A stretch of 35,596 nucleotides of DNA, from contig DVHD01000045.1 of NCBI GenBank assembly GCA_018712365.1, positions 1 to 35,596 on the forward strand, read 5' to 3'. The first letter of the stretch is position 1. Every line of letters starts with the position of its first letter. Below the pieces are notes generated by a model. The model had not been told where the DNA came from. It saw nothing but the letters and a program-made list of their open reading frames with translations, and did not search any database. Positions 23,461 to 31,318 of this stretch are shown piece after piece. Source of the stretch: Limisoma gallistercoris (GTDB taxonomy: Bacteria > Bacteroidota > Bacteroidia > Bacteroidales > Muribaculaceae). A program made the translations under genes and the position numbers.

Positions 23461-26235
23461 TTAAAAATCGTATGACAACGAAAGGCTGAAATTGCGCCCG
23501 GGACGGAACTGTTTTGTGATTTCTTCCACTGTAGCCGTTGTCCCGTCCTTGCGCGTTATGTCGTCGAACTGTTTGAAGCTGACCTTTTCGCCAAGCAAGT
23601 CGCGTACCGACAATTTTATCTCAAAGCCTTTGCCGAACTTTTTCGACACGTTCAGGTCTATCTGGTTGCGAGGCATCTCGTAAGAGTCGGGAATCTTTAC
23701 CGATTCACCTTCCATCATTCCCATTTCGCGCCCTACGCCCACCAAGCGTTTGCCGATGCGGTTGTAGAGGACGCTTGCGCTCACTTGGGCACGGTCGTTC
23801 TGATAGAACAGCCCCATGTTTATGAGGTATGGCGACTGGCCTTGCATCGGACGGTCGGATTCAAGGTCGCCGGGATTGAAGTTTACCTTGCTTTTGATGA
23901 GCGAACCGTTGAAGAGCAGCGAGAAGTCGTCGAGGCCGATGAAGTCAAGGCTTTTCTTGATGTCGACTTCTATGCCGTAGCTTATTGCCCCTTTTGCGTT
24001 TTTATAATAGTAGAGCAAATCCGTTCCGCCTTGTACTCTGTACGACCACTCAATCGGGTCGTTGAATTTCTTGAAGAAAGCCGCCACTGAAATCAATTCT
24101 CCCGCCGAAGGATAGAATTCGTAGCGGAGGTCGAGATTGTGTATGTAGCACGGTTTCAAGTCGGCGTTACCTTGCACGTTGCTCGCCAAGTCGAAATCGT
24201 AATATACGGAGCCTGATACTTCACGGAATTCCTGACGGTTGACCGACTTGCCGTAGGCAAGGCGCATCTGCTGCTTGTCTGTGAATTTGTATACCGTATT
24301 TACCGTAGGAAAGAAGTCGTTGTAGTCGTAGAAACGGCTGTACGGACTTTCCTCATAGTCGCTTGAATTGCTTATCAACTCCATTTTGCTGTGCTCGAAA
24401 CGCACTCCGGCATACACGTTGAACTTGCCTATCGGAATGTTGAAAGCAAGATATGACGCAAGCAGGGTGTTGTTGCCCTTATAGCTGTCACGCCAACGCA
24501 TCTCCTCGAACAGATGGAGCATGTCGTCGCCATAATAAGCCTCGTTGGAGAGTAATTCTTGCATAGGCATATACCGGAAATCGTCGGGCAGGTTGTTGGA
24601 CTGCACATTCCAGTTGTAGTAAAAGGCGCGTGTGCGGTAATTGCGGCTGCGGTATTCTCCGTATCCGCCGGCCTTTACTGTCGGATTTATTTTTCCAAGC
24701 TCGAAATTGCGGCTGTAATTCAATCCGGCAGAGGCAATGTGCTCTTTCAGGAACGTGAATTCCCGTTGTATGTCGTTCCCTGTAACCAATCCTATCCTGT
24801 CGGGGTCCATCGCGTTGGTCAGTGTGTAGCGCCGGCGGTCGGGAGTGTTTTTGTTTGCATAGGCATAGCCGATGTTCCAGTTGAGCTCGTTTTTCCCTTT
24901 GATGGTGTTTTCGCCGGTGAACTGCGTATTGAAAATGGTGCGGCTGCTGTAGTAATATTCGGCGTTTTCTTCCATTTCGCTTTGGGCGTTGAATCCGTGG
25001 CGCTGGGTGTAACGGTTTTTGCCGATTTGATTGAATATGTTTTTCAACTCATAGCGTCCTTTGTTGCCGTCGGGCACAAAAGTGAGGTTGAGCATCGCTC
25101 CGACACGCGCGTTTTCCGTGTACTGGTCGTCGGTGCTGTTGCGCAGATAGTTGCTGCGGTCGTGTTCCACATCGTATGCCCCGAACAGCGAGTTGGTCAT
25201 ATTCTCAAGTGTGCGGTAACTGTAGCTGTAGTTGATTGCGCCAAGCAATCCGATGCGGTGGTCGTCGGCTGTGTGCCATTGGTGGTTGGTGTTAGCCCCA
25301 AGTGACAAGTCGGAATAAGGCGTTGATTTTTTCACACGCCAGTCGTTGTTGAAACCGTTTCCTGTCAAGCCTACGCCGTCGCCTGAAGGACGTAGCTGTC
25401 CGTTCATTCCGCCGTTGAGGCTGCGGAATCCGTTGTCGAATCCGAGAAAATCGGTTTTTGAACCTTTGATTGACGAAAAATTACGGAAATGGGTGCGGTC
25501 GTTGATGTTGCCGCCGATTGATACCGACGAGCTGTTCTCTTCTGGCAGATTCTTCGTGTTCACGAGGATGAATCCTCCGCTGAAGTCGGCCGGCAATTCC
25601 GGTGCCGGCGATTTTACAATCATTATATTGTCGAGTTGCGAGCTGGGTATCAAGTCGAAAGAGAAAGCGCGCGAGTCGGCTTCCGAACTTGGCACGGCAC
25701 TGCCGTTGATCCACACGTTGTTGTATCTCTGCGACAATCCTCTCACCATTACGAACTTGTCGTCGATGATGCTGATGCCCGGAACTCGTTTTATAACTTC
25801 CGATGCGTCCTTGTCCTGTGTTTTCTTGATTTGTTGTGATGATACGCCGTTTTGCACCGTCATGCTGTTTTTAGTCTTCCCGACTACCGTTATTTCAGAA
25901 TCCTGTCTTGCCCGGGCTGTGACGGTCAATTCCCTTAATACGGTGTTGTCGGGGATAAGGGCGATTGTGTCGTTGCCCGCTTTCAGCCACGACACGCTGA
26001 CTGTCTTGTCCTTATAAGAAACATATTTCACAATCAGACTACCATCGTCCGCATTCAGGCTGAATTTCCCTTCGATGTCGGTCGCTGTGCCTACGGAAGA
26101 GCCTTCTAATTGGACGGTAGCTCCAATGAGGGGCTCCTTTGTGGAGGAATCTACCACTACTCCAGTCACATCTGCTGCTTTTACAGACATCACATTACAA
26201 CCAACAAATAATAACAAACCATAAAAAATCTTCAT
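23461..26235 (-). CDS. TonB-dependent receptor, partner of the beta-helix lipoprotein
   Basis: 924 aa. Signal peptide 1-20 (FYGLLLFVGCNVMSVKA), CarboxypepD_reg-like domain (about 22-100, VTGVVVDSSTKEPLIGATV), plug (about 105-235, VPGISIIDDKFVMVRGLSQR, YNNVWINGSAVPSSEAD, LPADFSGGFILVNTKN) and a barrel ending in SLSLSYDF. The plug is of the type with MVRGLSxRYNN rather than the SusC type, and no SusD is encoded nearby. Substrate unknown. The phased repeat array and activator-dependent-looking promoter upstream suggest induction, possibly by phosphate limitation. It is first in a two-gene operon with the lipoprotein. Confidence 0.93.
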   Translation of the reverse strand: MKIFYGLLLFVGCNVMSVKAADVTGVVVDSSTKEPLIGATVQLEGSSVGTATDIEGKFSLNADDGSLIVKYVSYKDKTVSVSWLKAGNDTIALIPDNTVLRELTVTARARQDSEITVVGKTKNSMTVQNGVSSQQIKKTQDKDASEVIKRVPGISIIDDKFVMVRGLSQRYNNVWINGSAVPSSEADSRAFSFDLIPSSQLDNIMIVKSPAPELPADFSGGFILVNTKNLPEENSSSVSIGGNINDRTHFRNFSSIKGSKTDFLGFDNGFRSLNGGMNGQLRPSGDGVGLTGNGFNNDWRVKKSTPYSDLSLGANTNHQWHTADDHRIGLLGAINYSYSYRTLENMTNSLFGAYDVEHDRSNYLRNSTDDQYTENARVGAMLNLTFVPDGNKGRYELKNIFNQIGKNRYTQRHGFNAQSEMEENAEYYYSSRTIFNTQFTGENTIKGKNELNWNIGYAYANKNTPDRRRYTLTNAMDPDRIGLVTGNDIQREFTFLKEHIASAGLNYSRNFELGKINPTVKAGGYGEYRSRNYRTRAFYYNWNVQSNNLPDDFRYMPMQELLSNEAYYGDDMLHLFEEMRWRDSYKGNNTLLASYLAFNIPIGKFNVYAGVRFEHSKMELISNSSDYEESPYSRFYDYNDFFPTVNTVYKFTDKQQMRLAYGKSVNRQEFREVSGSVYYDFDLASNVQGNADLKPCYIHNLDLRYEFYPSAGELISVAAFFKKFNDPIEWSYRVQGGTDLLYYYKNAKGAISYGIEVDIKKSLDFIGLDDFSLLFNGSLIKSKVNFNPGDLESDRPMQGQSPYLINMGLFYQNDRAQVSASVLYNRIGKRLVGVGREMGMMEGESVKIPDSYEMPRNQIDLNVSKKFGKGFEIKLSVRDLLGEKVSFKQFDDITRKDGTTATVEEITKQFRPGRNFSLSLSYDF

Positions 26236-26262
26236 ATTTACCTTATTTCAATTTTCACGGTG

Positions 26263-26341
26263 CAAAATTCCCCTTGTTTTGTAACGATATGATTACTGTA
26301 CCGTTACAATCCTGTTAACATTCTGTGACATTGATGTAACA
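26263..26341 (-). promoter_or_regulatory. PhoB-like array of six 11-bp-phased repeats plus -7 element
   Basis: Copies related to TGTNACA start at 26280 (TGTAACG), 26291 (GATTACT), 26302 (CGTTACA), 26313 (TGTTAACA), 26324 (TGTGACA) and 26335 (TGTAACA), each exactly 11 bp apart. The last three are strongest. On the minus strand the array ends 9-10 bp upstream of a weak -7 element, GAATTTTG (26263-26270), and no TTTG occurs at -33. PHO boxes have the same 11-bp period and the same distance to the -10. The binding protein is inferred, not shown. Confidence 0.55.
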
Positions 26342-26418
26342 ACGTTGTGCGGTAATAAGTGATAATGTGTTTAGGCGTGAAGATTTATATGCCTTTGCCG
26401 GCAGTCGGTCTGTGGCGA

Positions 26419-27636
26419 TTATAAGAGTAGGCAACTGTCGCCGTAGCTCAGGAACCGGAAATCGTGGCTCAGGGCATAATCGTAGATTTTGCGCCAGTCC
26501 CCTTTGACGAAAGCAGATACTAAAAGCAGCAATGTGGATTGCGGCTGATGGAAATTCGTGATGATTCCGTCTACTATGTGGAATGAGTATCCCGGTGCGA
26601 TTATCACTTGTGTGCTCCCGACAAGGTGCTCCATTCCGTTGCTGTCCATAAATGCGGCTATCGCCTGTAATGCTTCTTTTGCGGTAAGACGGTTGTCGTA
26701 TTCGTATGGAATCCACTGCTTTACGTGCAATGCCGTCTGCGGGTCGCCGGGGTTGTCGTGCAATGCCGCCCCGATGTAATAGAGGCTTTCGAGTGTGCGT
26801 ACCGACGTTGTCCCTACTGCGATTATTTTGCCGGTTGCATCGAGCAAATCGCCGATAAGCTGGCGTGTCACGGAAATGAATTCCGTATGCATCTCGTGTC
26901 CGCCTATCGACTCGGCTTTCACCGGTTGGAATGTGCCGGCTCCGACATGCAGTGTGAGTTCGCAGCGTTTTATTCCTTTGCGGTCTATTTCTTCAAGCAG
27001 GCGGTCGGTGAAATGCAGCCCGGCAGTAGGGGCGGCTACTGAGCCTTCGATGTGGGAATAGACTGTCTGGTAGTCTTTCGAGTCGCTCGGCTCGGTGTTG
27101 CGGTTGAGATATGGGGGGATGGGTATTTCGCCGATGGCATCGAGCACTGATGCGAATGTCACGCCGCCGTCCCACGAGAATCTTATTTTGAAAGCGTTGC
27201 CGCTTTGTCCGCAACGTTCTGCGTTGAGCGTGATGTCTTTGCCTTCGACTGTGAGAGTAAGCGACAGCGCCCCTTGCTTCCATTTCTTTGAATTGCCGAC
27301 GAAGCAAAGCCATTCGCAGCTTTCCGCCGAAGCGAACGACTGGGCATAGTCGCGCGGCGTAAGCGGTTCGAGACAAAAGATTTCTATCAATGCGCCGCCT
27401 CCGGGCTTGCGGAAGCGTAGCCGCGCGTTGATGACTTTCGTGTTGTTATACACCAATGTAGAGGATTCAGGGAGCAGTTCCGGAATGTCACGGAATATGT
27501 GTTCTGATATTCCGCCATCGCGGTAGAGCAGCAATTTGCACATGTCGCGCTGCTCGATAGGATGCTTCGCTATTTTTTCGTCGGGTAACGGATAATTGTA
27601 ATCCTCTATTCTTATGTCGTAAACCTTGCTCACCAT
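26419..27636 (-). CDS. queA: S-adenosylmethionine:tRNA ribosyltransferase-isomerase
   Basis: 405 aa from the ATG at 27636; an upstream ATG at 27657 would overlap the promoter. QueA transfers and isomerises the ribose of SAM onto preQ1 at position 34 of tRNA to form epoxyqueuosine. Recognisable motifs are DYNYPLPDEKIAKHPIEQRD near the N-terminus, VYNNTKVINARL, SVAAPTAGLHFTDRLL, LHVGAGTFQPVKAE and IVAVGTTSVRTLES-like. It is longer than the roughly 350-residue E. coli enzyme, as in other Bacteroidota members of the long subgroup. No other queuosine genes are in the window. The phased repeat array lies in the 183-bp gap after its stop. Confidence 0.95.
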   Translation of the reverse strand: MVSKVYDIRIEDYNYPLPDEKIAKHPIEQRDMCKLLLYRDGGISEHIFRDIPELLPESSTLVYNNTKVINARLRFRKPGGGALIEIFCLEPLTPRDYAQSFASAESCEWLCFVGNSKKWKQGALSLTLTVEGKDITLNAERCGQSGNAFKIRFSWDGGVTFASVLDAIGEIPIPPYLNRNTEPSDSKDYQTVYSHIEGSVAAPTAGLHFTDRLLEEIDRKGIKRCELTLHVGAGTFQPVKAESIGGHEMHTEFISVTRQLIGDLLDATGKIIAVGTTSVRTLESLYYIGAALHDNPGDPQTALHVKQWIPYEYDNRLTAKEALQAIAAFMDSNGMEHLVGSTQVIIAPGYSFHIVDGIITNFHQPQSTLLLLVSAFVKGDWRKIYDYALSHDFRFLSYGDSCLLL

Positions 27637-27654
27637 CGTTGAATTTTGTGGCTG

Positions 27655-27662
27655 CAAAGTTA
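27655..27662 (-). promoter_or_regulatory. queA -7 element
   Basis: TAACTTTG on the minus strand matches TAnnTTTG, about 19 bp before the queA ATG. A convincing -33 was not seen. It sits in the 34-bp gap after the beta-barrel gene. Confidence 0.45.
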
Positions 27663-27670
27663 CGTAATTT

Positions 27671-28420
27671 TTAGAAATCGTAGCCGAGCACGAAGCTCCA
27701 ACTGCGGTTTTTCATTGTCCAGTCGCGGTCGGCGGAAATGTCCTTGAATCCGTTCATATAGTAAAAGCTTAGCGAGTAACGCTTGTTCAGACGTATTCCT
27801 GTGCCTATTTTCAGCCCCCAGTCGAAACTTTTGTGCTGCCATTGCTCACCGCCGTAGAAATCGCGTGATGTTTTTACGTAACTGTATGAGTCGGTTGAAT
27901 TATCCTGTCCATTATTGCCCTGATAGCTCATGGCGATGCTCTCCACGTCGTCGGAGCCGTTGCCGAGCGAGAACCCGAAATATGGTCCGGCGGCTACGTT
28001 CCATTGCAGGTGGCTTGTTATGTTGAAGCGGAATACCGCAAGCACCGGTATGGTGAACATGTTGTAGCGCGTATGGCCTATTTCATTATTCAGTTTTTTC
28101 ACATTGCCATTGTCGCTATGGCGTATTACGGTATAGTCGTAGCTGCGGTTCTCGTAGAAAAATCCCGGCTGCACGGAGAAAAATTCGCGGACATTCAAAT
28201 CGACCACCGCACCGGCAGTCCATCCTGTGCCATGGTTGACGCTTACGTTGTCGCTGTAGCCGTCGAGAGCCATTTTGTGTCCTGAAGAGTTAAGCCCGAA
28301 ACGGACACCGATGGAAATCGGTTTTGACGGCACTCCAGTGTCCATAAAGTCGTCGGCCTGTGCATTGCCGGATAGTATCAGTCCGGCCAGTATCGTTAAT
28401 GATAGGATGAAATTTCTCAT
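27671..28420 (-). CDS. Outer membrane beta-barrel protein (PorT/OMP_b-brl family)
   Basis: 249 aa. Signal peptide about 1-22 (MRNFILSLTILAGLILSGNA), then alternating amphipathic strands (ISIGVRFGLNSSG, FSVQPGFFYENRSYDY, NMFTIPVLAVFRFNI, LQWNVAAGPYFGFSLGNG, FDWGLKIGTGIRL, SLSFYYMNGFKDI) and a terminal aromatic (FVLGYDF), as expected for an 8-stranded barrel with PorT-like outer membrane protein features. Function unknown. It is transcribed divergently from tsaE, with a promoter at 28440-28471 on the minus strand. Confidence 0.88.
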   Translation of the reverse strand: MRNFILSLTILAGLILSGNAQADDFMDTGVPSKPISIGVRFGLNSSGHKMALDGYSDNVSVNHGTGWTAGAVVDLNVREFFSVQPGFFYENRSYDYTVIRHSDNGNVKKLNNEIGHTRYNMFTIPVLAVFRFNITSHLQWNVAAGPYFGFSLGNGSDDVESIAMSYQGNNGQDNSTDSYSYVKTSRDFYGGEQWQHKSFDWGLKIGTGIRLNKRYSLSFYYMNGFKDISADRDWTMKNRSWSFVLGYDF

Positions 28421-28439
28421 AATATGCTGTTTTTTGATG

Positions 28440-28471
28440 TAAAGGTATCATTTTATTTGTAAACAGGCAAA
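28440..28471 (-). promoter_or_regulatory. Promoter of the beta-barrel gene
   Basis: Minus strand: TTTG at 28468-28471, a 20-bp spacer and TACCTTTA at 28440-28447 (last base differs from TAnnTTTG). The leader is about 13-15 nt. Confidence 0.55.
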
Positions 28472-28529
28472 GTGTCCGACCTATATTCCATTTAATTTGT
28501 GAAATCGGATAACAATTGGAAAAATTCAG

Positions 28530-28537
28530 TAAATTTG
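28530..28537 (+). promoter_or_regulatory. tsaE -7 element
   Basis: TAAATTTG matches TAnnTTTG. The first TTTG upstream is 30 bp away, too far for a standard -33. It decides against a tsaE start before 28550. Confidence 0.45.
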
Positions 28538-28549
28538 CAGAATTACAAT

Positions 28550-28990
28550 ATGGTTATGAAAACAATAAGGATTAATTCGTTGGACGGGATTGCCGATGCG
28601 GCGCATGAATTCATCAAGTCGACAGGCGATTATACGGTATTTGCTTTTTACGGTAAGATGGGGGCAGGTAAAACTACATTTATCAATGCTGTCTGTGCCG
28701 GGCTTGGTGTGACGGACATCACTAATTCCCCCTCATTCTCGATTATTAATGAATACCGTTCCGACACTACGGCAGAGTTGATTTACCATTTCGACTGTTA
28801 CCGTCTGGAAAGTCTCGAAGAGGCTTGCGATATAGGGGTGGAGGATTATTTCGACTCCGGCGCGCTTTGCCTTATCGAGTGGCCTGAAAGGGTGGAAGAC
28901 TTGTTGCCTCTCGACACTGTGAGGGTAGATATTGCCGAAGAAGATGACGGTACCCGCACTGTCACTATGAAATTTCCCGATGAAGAATGA
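28550..28990 (+). CDS. tsaE: tRNA t6A biosynthesis ATPase TsaE
   Basis: About 145 aa. Two ATGs (28550 and 28556) are possible; the longer frame from 28499 begins upstream of the -7 element and is rejected. P-loop FYGKMGAGKTTFINAVCAGLG, then TSPS-like TNSPSFSIINEYRS, and YHFDCYRLESLEEACDIGVEDYF, all hallmarks of TsaE. It works with TsaB and TsaD to place threonylcarbamoyl on A37 of ANN-decoding tRNAs in the cytosol. Ends with an ATGA overlap onto the Imm17-like gene. Confidence 0.95.
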   Translation: MVMKTIRINSLDGIADAAHEFIKSTGDYTVFAFYGKMGAGKTTFINAVCAGLGVTDITNSPSFSIINEYRSDTTAELIYHFDCYRLESLEEACDIGVEDYFDSGALCLIEWPERVEDLLPLDTVRVDIAEEDDGTRTVTMKFPDEE

Positions 28991-29211
28991 CCTGCGGCTG
29001 GGCTGAGATATTCATTGTTGTAATGTTTTTTGTCGCGGGGGCATTGTCGGTGCTTGCTTCTGCCTTTAATTGGGATTGGTTTTTCGACAGTTCTAATGCC
29101 AAATTGCTTACCGGCAGGTTCTCGCGGAGTACGGCAAGGGTTATATATCTGGCCGTGGGATTTCTCATTCTCGTTATGGATTATTTGATAGTGGCGGAAT
29201 TGCTGAAATGA
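28987..29211 (+). CDS. Imm17-like small two-helix membrane protein
   Basis: 74 aa. Two transmembrane helices (about 7-27, EIFIVVMFFVAGALSVLASAF, and about 52-72, VIYLAVGFLILVMDYLIVAEL) flank a conserved NWDWFFDSSNAKLL and a basic GRFSRSTAR segment. This pattern matches the family named immunity protein 17 in polymorphic toxin systems. No toxin gene is present. The gene is coupled to tsaE (ATGA) and precedes corA by 24 bp, so here it may be a housekeeping membrane protein rather than an immunity factor. The assignment is from motif memory. Confidence 0.72.
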   Translation: MTCGWAEIFIVVMFFVAGALSVLASAFNWDWFFDSSNAKLLTGRFSRSTARVIYLAVGFLILVMDYLIVAELLK

Positions 29212-29235
29212 GGTAAAATCTAAATATTCTGTGAA

Positions 29236-30276
29236 ATGGCGAATAATTTGCTCAACGACAGATTTTCGTACTATGGCGACAGTCCGACCCATACGCATAT
29301 GCGTCTGTGTACTTATGGTGCCGGCGGAATGGAAATTACATCGTCCTGCGACCCTGAAGAAATACTGAAAGCCGTAGCCGCAGGCGAGAAAGTGTGGCTG
29401 CAGGTGCATGGGTTGGTTGATACTGGAAGCGTTAAGAAAATATGCGACTATTTCCATATCTCGTTCCTTACAGTTCAGGACATACTTAACACAAGCCATC
29501 AGCCGAAGATAGAAGATAATGGGGATTATCTGACCGCGATATTGCGCAAATACGAGATGGGCGCCACGATGTATGACGAATTTAAGGAGTTCAATGTCTC
29601 GATAGTGCTTGGCAGTAATTTTGTCATCACGTTCATGGAGACAGAGAACGAGTATTTTAAAGATGTGGAAGCTGCCATAAAGGATAATGTGTTCAGAATA
29701 CGTGAACATGCCTCCGACTATCTGTTCAGCGTGGCAATCAATAGTATCATTTCAGAGTATGTAGTGCTCTCGGGCAAGATAGACGACACGCTGGAAGGCA
29801 TAGGCAGCGACCTTATGGCAAATGCCTATGGGGATGATGCCAGTGGGAAATTGCAGTCGTTGCGGTTGAGGTATTTACAGATGAAACAAGGGATTCTGCC
29901 GTTGCGTGACAATTATGTGCTGTTGCTGCATACTACGAACCCCATAATCCACAGTGGCACGCGTCCGTTCTTTAAAGATGTGAACGACCATTTGCAGCTT
30001 ACTTTGCAGACGCTTGAGATATGCCGTGAGGCTTTTGCAACTTTCACCGACCTGTATATTGCCAACAATGATATGCGGATGAATGCCATTATGAAGCGAT
30101 TGACAATAGTTTCGACGATTTTCATACCTTTGACATTTCTTGTCGGCGTGTGGGGCATGAATTTCAAGTTTATGCCGGAGTTGGAATGGCGTTATGGATA
30201 TTTGTTCGCTTGGGTGGTCATGGCGTTCGTTGCCATTATAGTGGTGCTGCTTTTCAGGGGTAAAAAATGGAAATGA
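29236..30276 (+). CDS. corA: CorA-family magnesium/cobalt transporter
   Basis: 346 aa. A large cytosolic alpha/beta domain (1-285) is followed by two C-terminal helices. The signature GMN lies in FLVGVWGMNFKFMP after the first helix (LTIVSTIFIPLTFLVGVW), and the second helix is YLFAWVVMAFVAIIVVLLF with a basic tail GKKWK. It forms pentameric divalent-cation channels in the inner membrane. Last gene of the tsaE unit; no clear separate promoter. Confidence 0.95.
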   Translation: MANNLLNDRFSYYGDSPTHTHMRLCTYGAGGMEITSSCDPEEILKAVAAGEKVWLQVHGLVDTGSVKKICDYFHISFLTVQDILNTSHQPKIEDNGDYLTAILRKYEMGATMYDEFKEFNVSIVLGSNFVITFMETENEYFKDVEAAIKDNVFRIREHASDYLFSVAINSIISEYVVLSGKIDDTLEGIGSDLMANAYGDDASGKLQSLRLRYLQMKQGILPLRDNYVLLLHTTNPIIHSGTRPFFKDVNDHLQLTLQTLEICREAFATFTDLYIANNDMRMNAIMKRLTIVSTIFIPLTFLVGVWGMNFKFMPELEWRYGYLFAWVVMAFVAIIVVLLFRGKKWK

Positions 30277-30277
30277 G

Positions 30278-30308
30278 TTTGTTTTTCCTGCCGGATTCGC
30301 TATCTTTG
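30278..30308 (+). promoter_or_regulatory. Promoter of the Rpn-like nuclease gene
   Basis: TTTG at 30278-30281, a 19-bp spacer and TATCTTTG at 30301-30308: a full consensus match, starting 2 bp after the corA stop. It may also serve lpxB and the MutS-like gene, which follow without gaps. Confidence 0.7.
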
Positions 30309-30337
30309 TGATGCGACAATTATAAAGACCGACTGTT

Positions 30338-31306
30338 ATGGCTAAGTTCATCAATCCGTTCACCGATGTGGGGTTCAAAATGATTTTCGGGCAGGAAATC
30401 AACAAGGACTTGCTTATCGATTTCCTTAATGACCTTCTGGTCGGAGAGAAGCATATTGCCGACATTCATTTTCTTGACAAGGAAGTGCTGCCGGAAGAAG
30501 TGGGCGACCGTAGCTGCATTTATGATGTGTACTGCACGACGGAAAGCGGTGAGCAATTCATCGTGGAGATGCAGAACCGCAGCCAGCAGAATTTCAAGGA
30601 GAGGGCTTTGTATTATCTGTCGCGCGCCATTTCCAAACAGGGGCAGCAGGGTGTGGACTGGATGTTCAATTTGAAAGCTGTCTATGGCGTGTTTTTCATG
30701 AATTTCCGGTTGGACAATTCTCCGGGGAAGTTGCGTACGGATGTCGTGTTGGCCGACCGTGACACTCACGGCGTGTTCTCTGACAAACTGAGGTTTGTGT
30801 TCCTTGAATTGCCGTCGTTTACAAAAGACGAAAAAGATTGTGAGACAGATTTTGAACGTTGGATTTATGTATTGAAGAATATGGAAACGCTGCAAAGATT
30901 GCCGTTTAAGGCGAAAAAATCGGTATTTAAAAAATTGGAGGAGATTGTCGATATTGCATCCTTGTCGAAAGAGGAGCGTATGAAGTACGATGAGAGTATC
31001 AAGATTTATCGTGACAATCTTGTTACGGAGGCGTATGCCATAGAGAAAGGCCATAGGGAAGGGTTTGAGAAAGGTTTGAAGGAAGGCCTCGACAAAGGTG
31101 TCAGGGAAGGTCGCGAGAAAGGCATCAAAGAAGGTCTCAAAGAAGGGCGTAAAGAAGGGCGTAAAGAAGGGCGTAAAGAAGGCATCAAAGAAGGACGTAA
31201 AGAGGAACGCTATGCTATCGCCCGTAATCTTAAAGCTTTAGGAATGCCGCTTGATGGCATATCTAAAGCGACTGGCCTTTCAGTTGATGAGCTTTCTAAT
31301 CTTTGA
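30338..31306 (+). CDS. Rpn/PD-(D/E)XK family putative transposase-nuclease with KEG repeats
   Basis: 322 aa. N-terminal FINPFTDVGFKMIFGQEINKDLL and the PD-(D/E)XK core (Asp in CIYDVYC, then FIVEMQ, i.e. the ExQ motif) identify the PDDEXK_2/Rpn family, recombination-promoting nucleases often annotated as transposases. Residues about 235-290 form a charged, probably helical array of EKG/KEG units (REGFEKGLKEGLDKG and KEGR repeats), encoded partly by perfect 12-bp repeats at 31141-31176. It ends in a short helical ISKATGLSVDELSNL segment. It lies 12 bp before lpxB and may be an accessory insertion into a cell-envelope operon. No terminal inverted repeats were found around it. Confidence 0.88.
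   Translation: MAKFINPFTDVGFKMIFGQEINKDLLIDFLNDLLVGEKHIADIHFLDKEVLPEEVGDRSCIYDVYCTTESGEQFIVEMQNRSQQNFKERALYYLSRAISKQGQQGVDWMFNLKAVYGVFFMNFRLDNSPGKLRTDVVLADRDTHGVFSDKLRFVFLELPSFTKDEKDCETDFERWIYVLKNMETLQRLPFKAKKSVFKKLEEIVDIASLSKEERMKYDESIKIYRDNLVTEAYAIEKGHREGFEKGLKEGLDKGVREGREKGIKEGLKEGRKEGRKEGRKEGIKEGRKEERYAIARNLKALGMPLDGISKATGLSVDELSNL
31141..31176. repeat. Perfect 12-bp tandem repeat (three units) in the Rpn gene
   Basis: Three identical units agaagggcgtaa encode KEGR three times. Degenerate units of the same period extend from about 31040 to 31210. Copy-number change would keep the frame. Confidence 0.85.
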
Positions 31307-31318
31307 TTTTTCCGTTAG

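Noticed and set aside
25346..26017. Plus-strand frames opposite the TonB receptor at 24.5-26.0 kb
   Set aside because: They are antisense to plug and barrel motifs, with no promoter or family signature.
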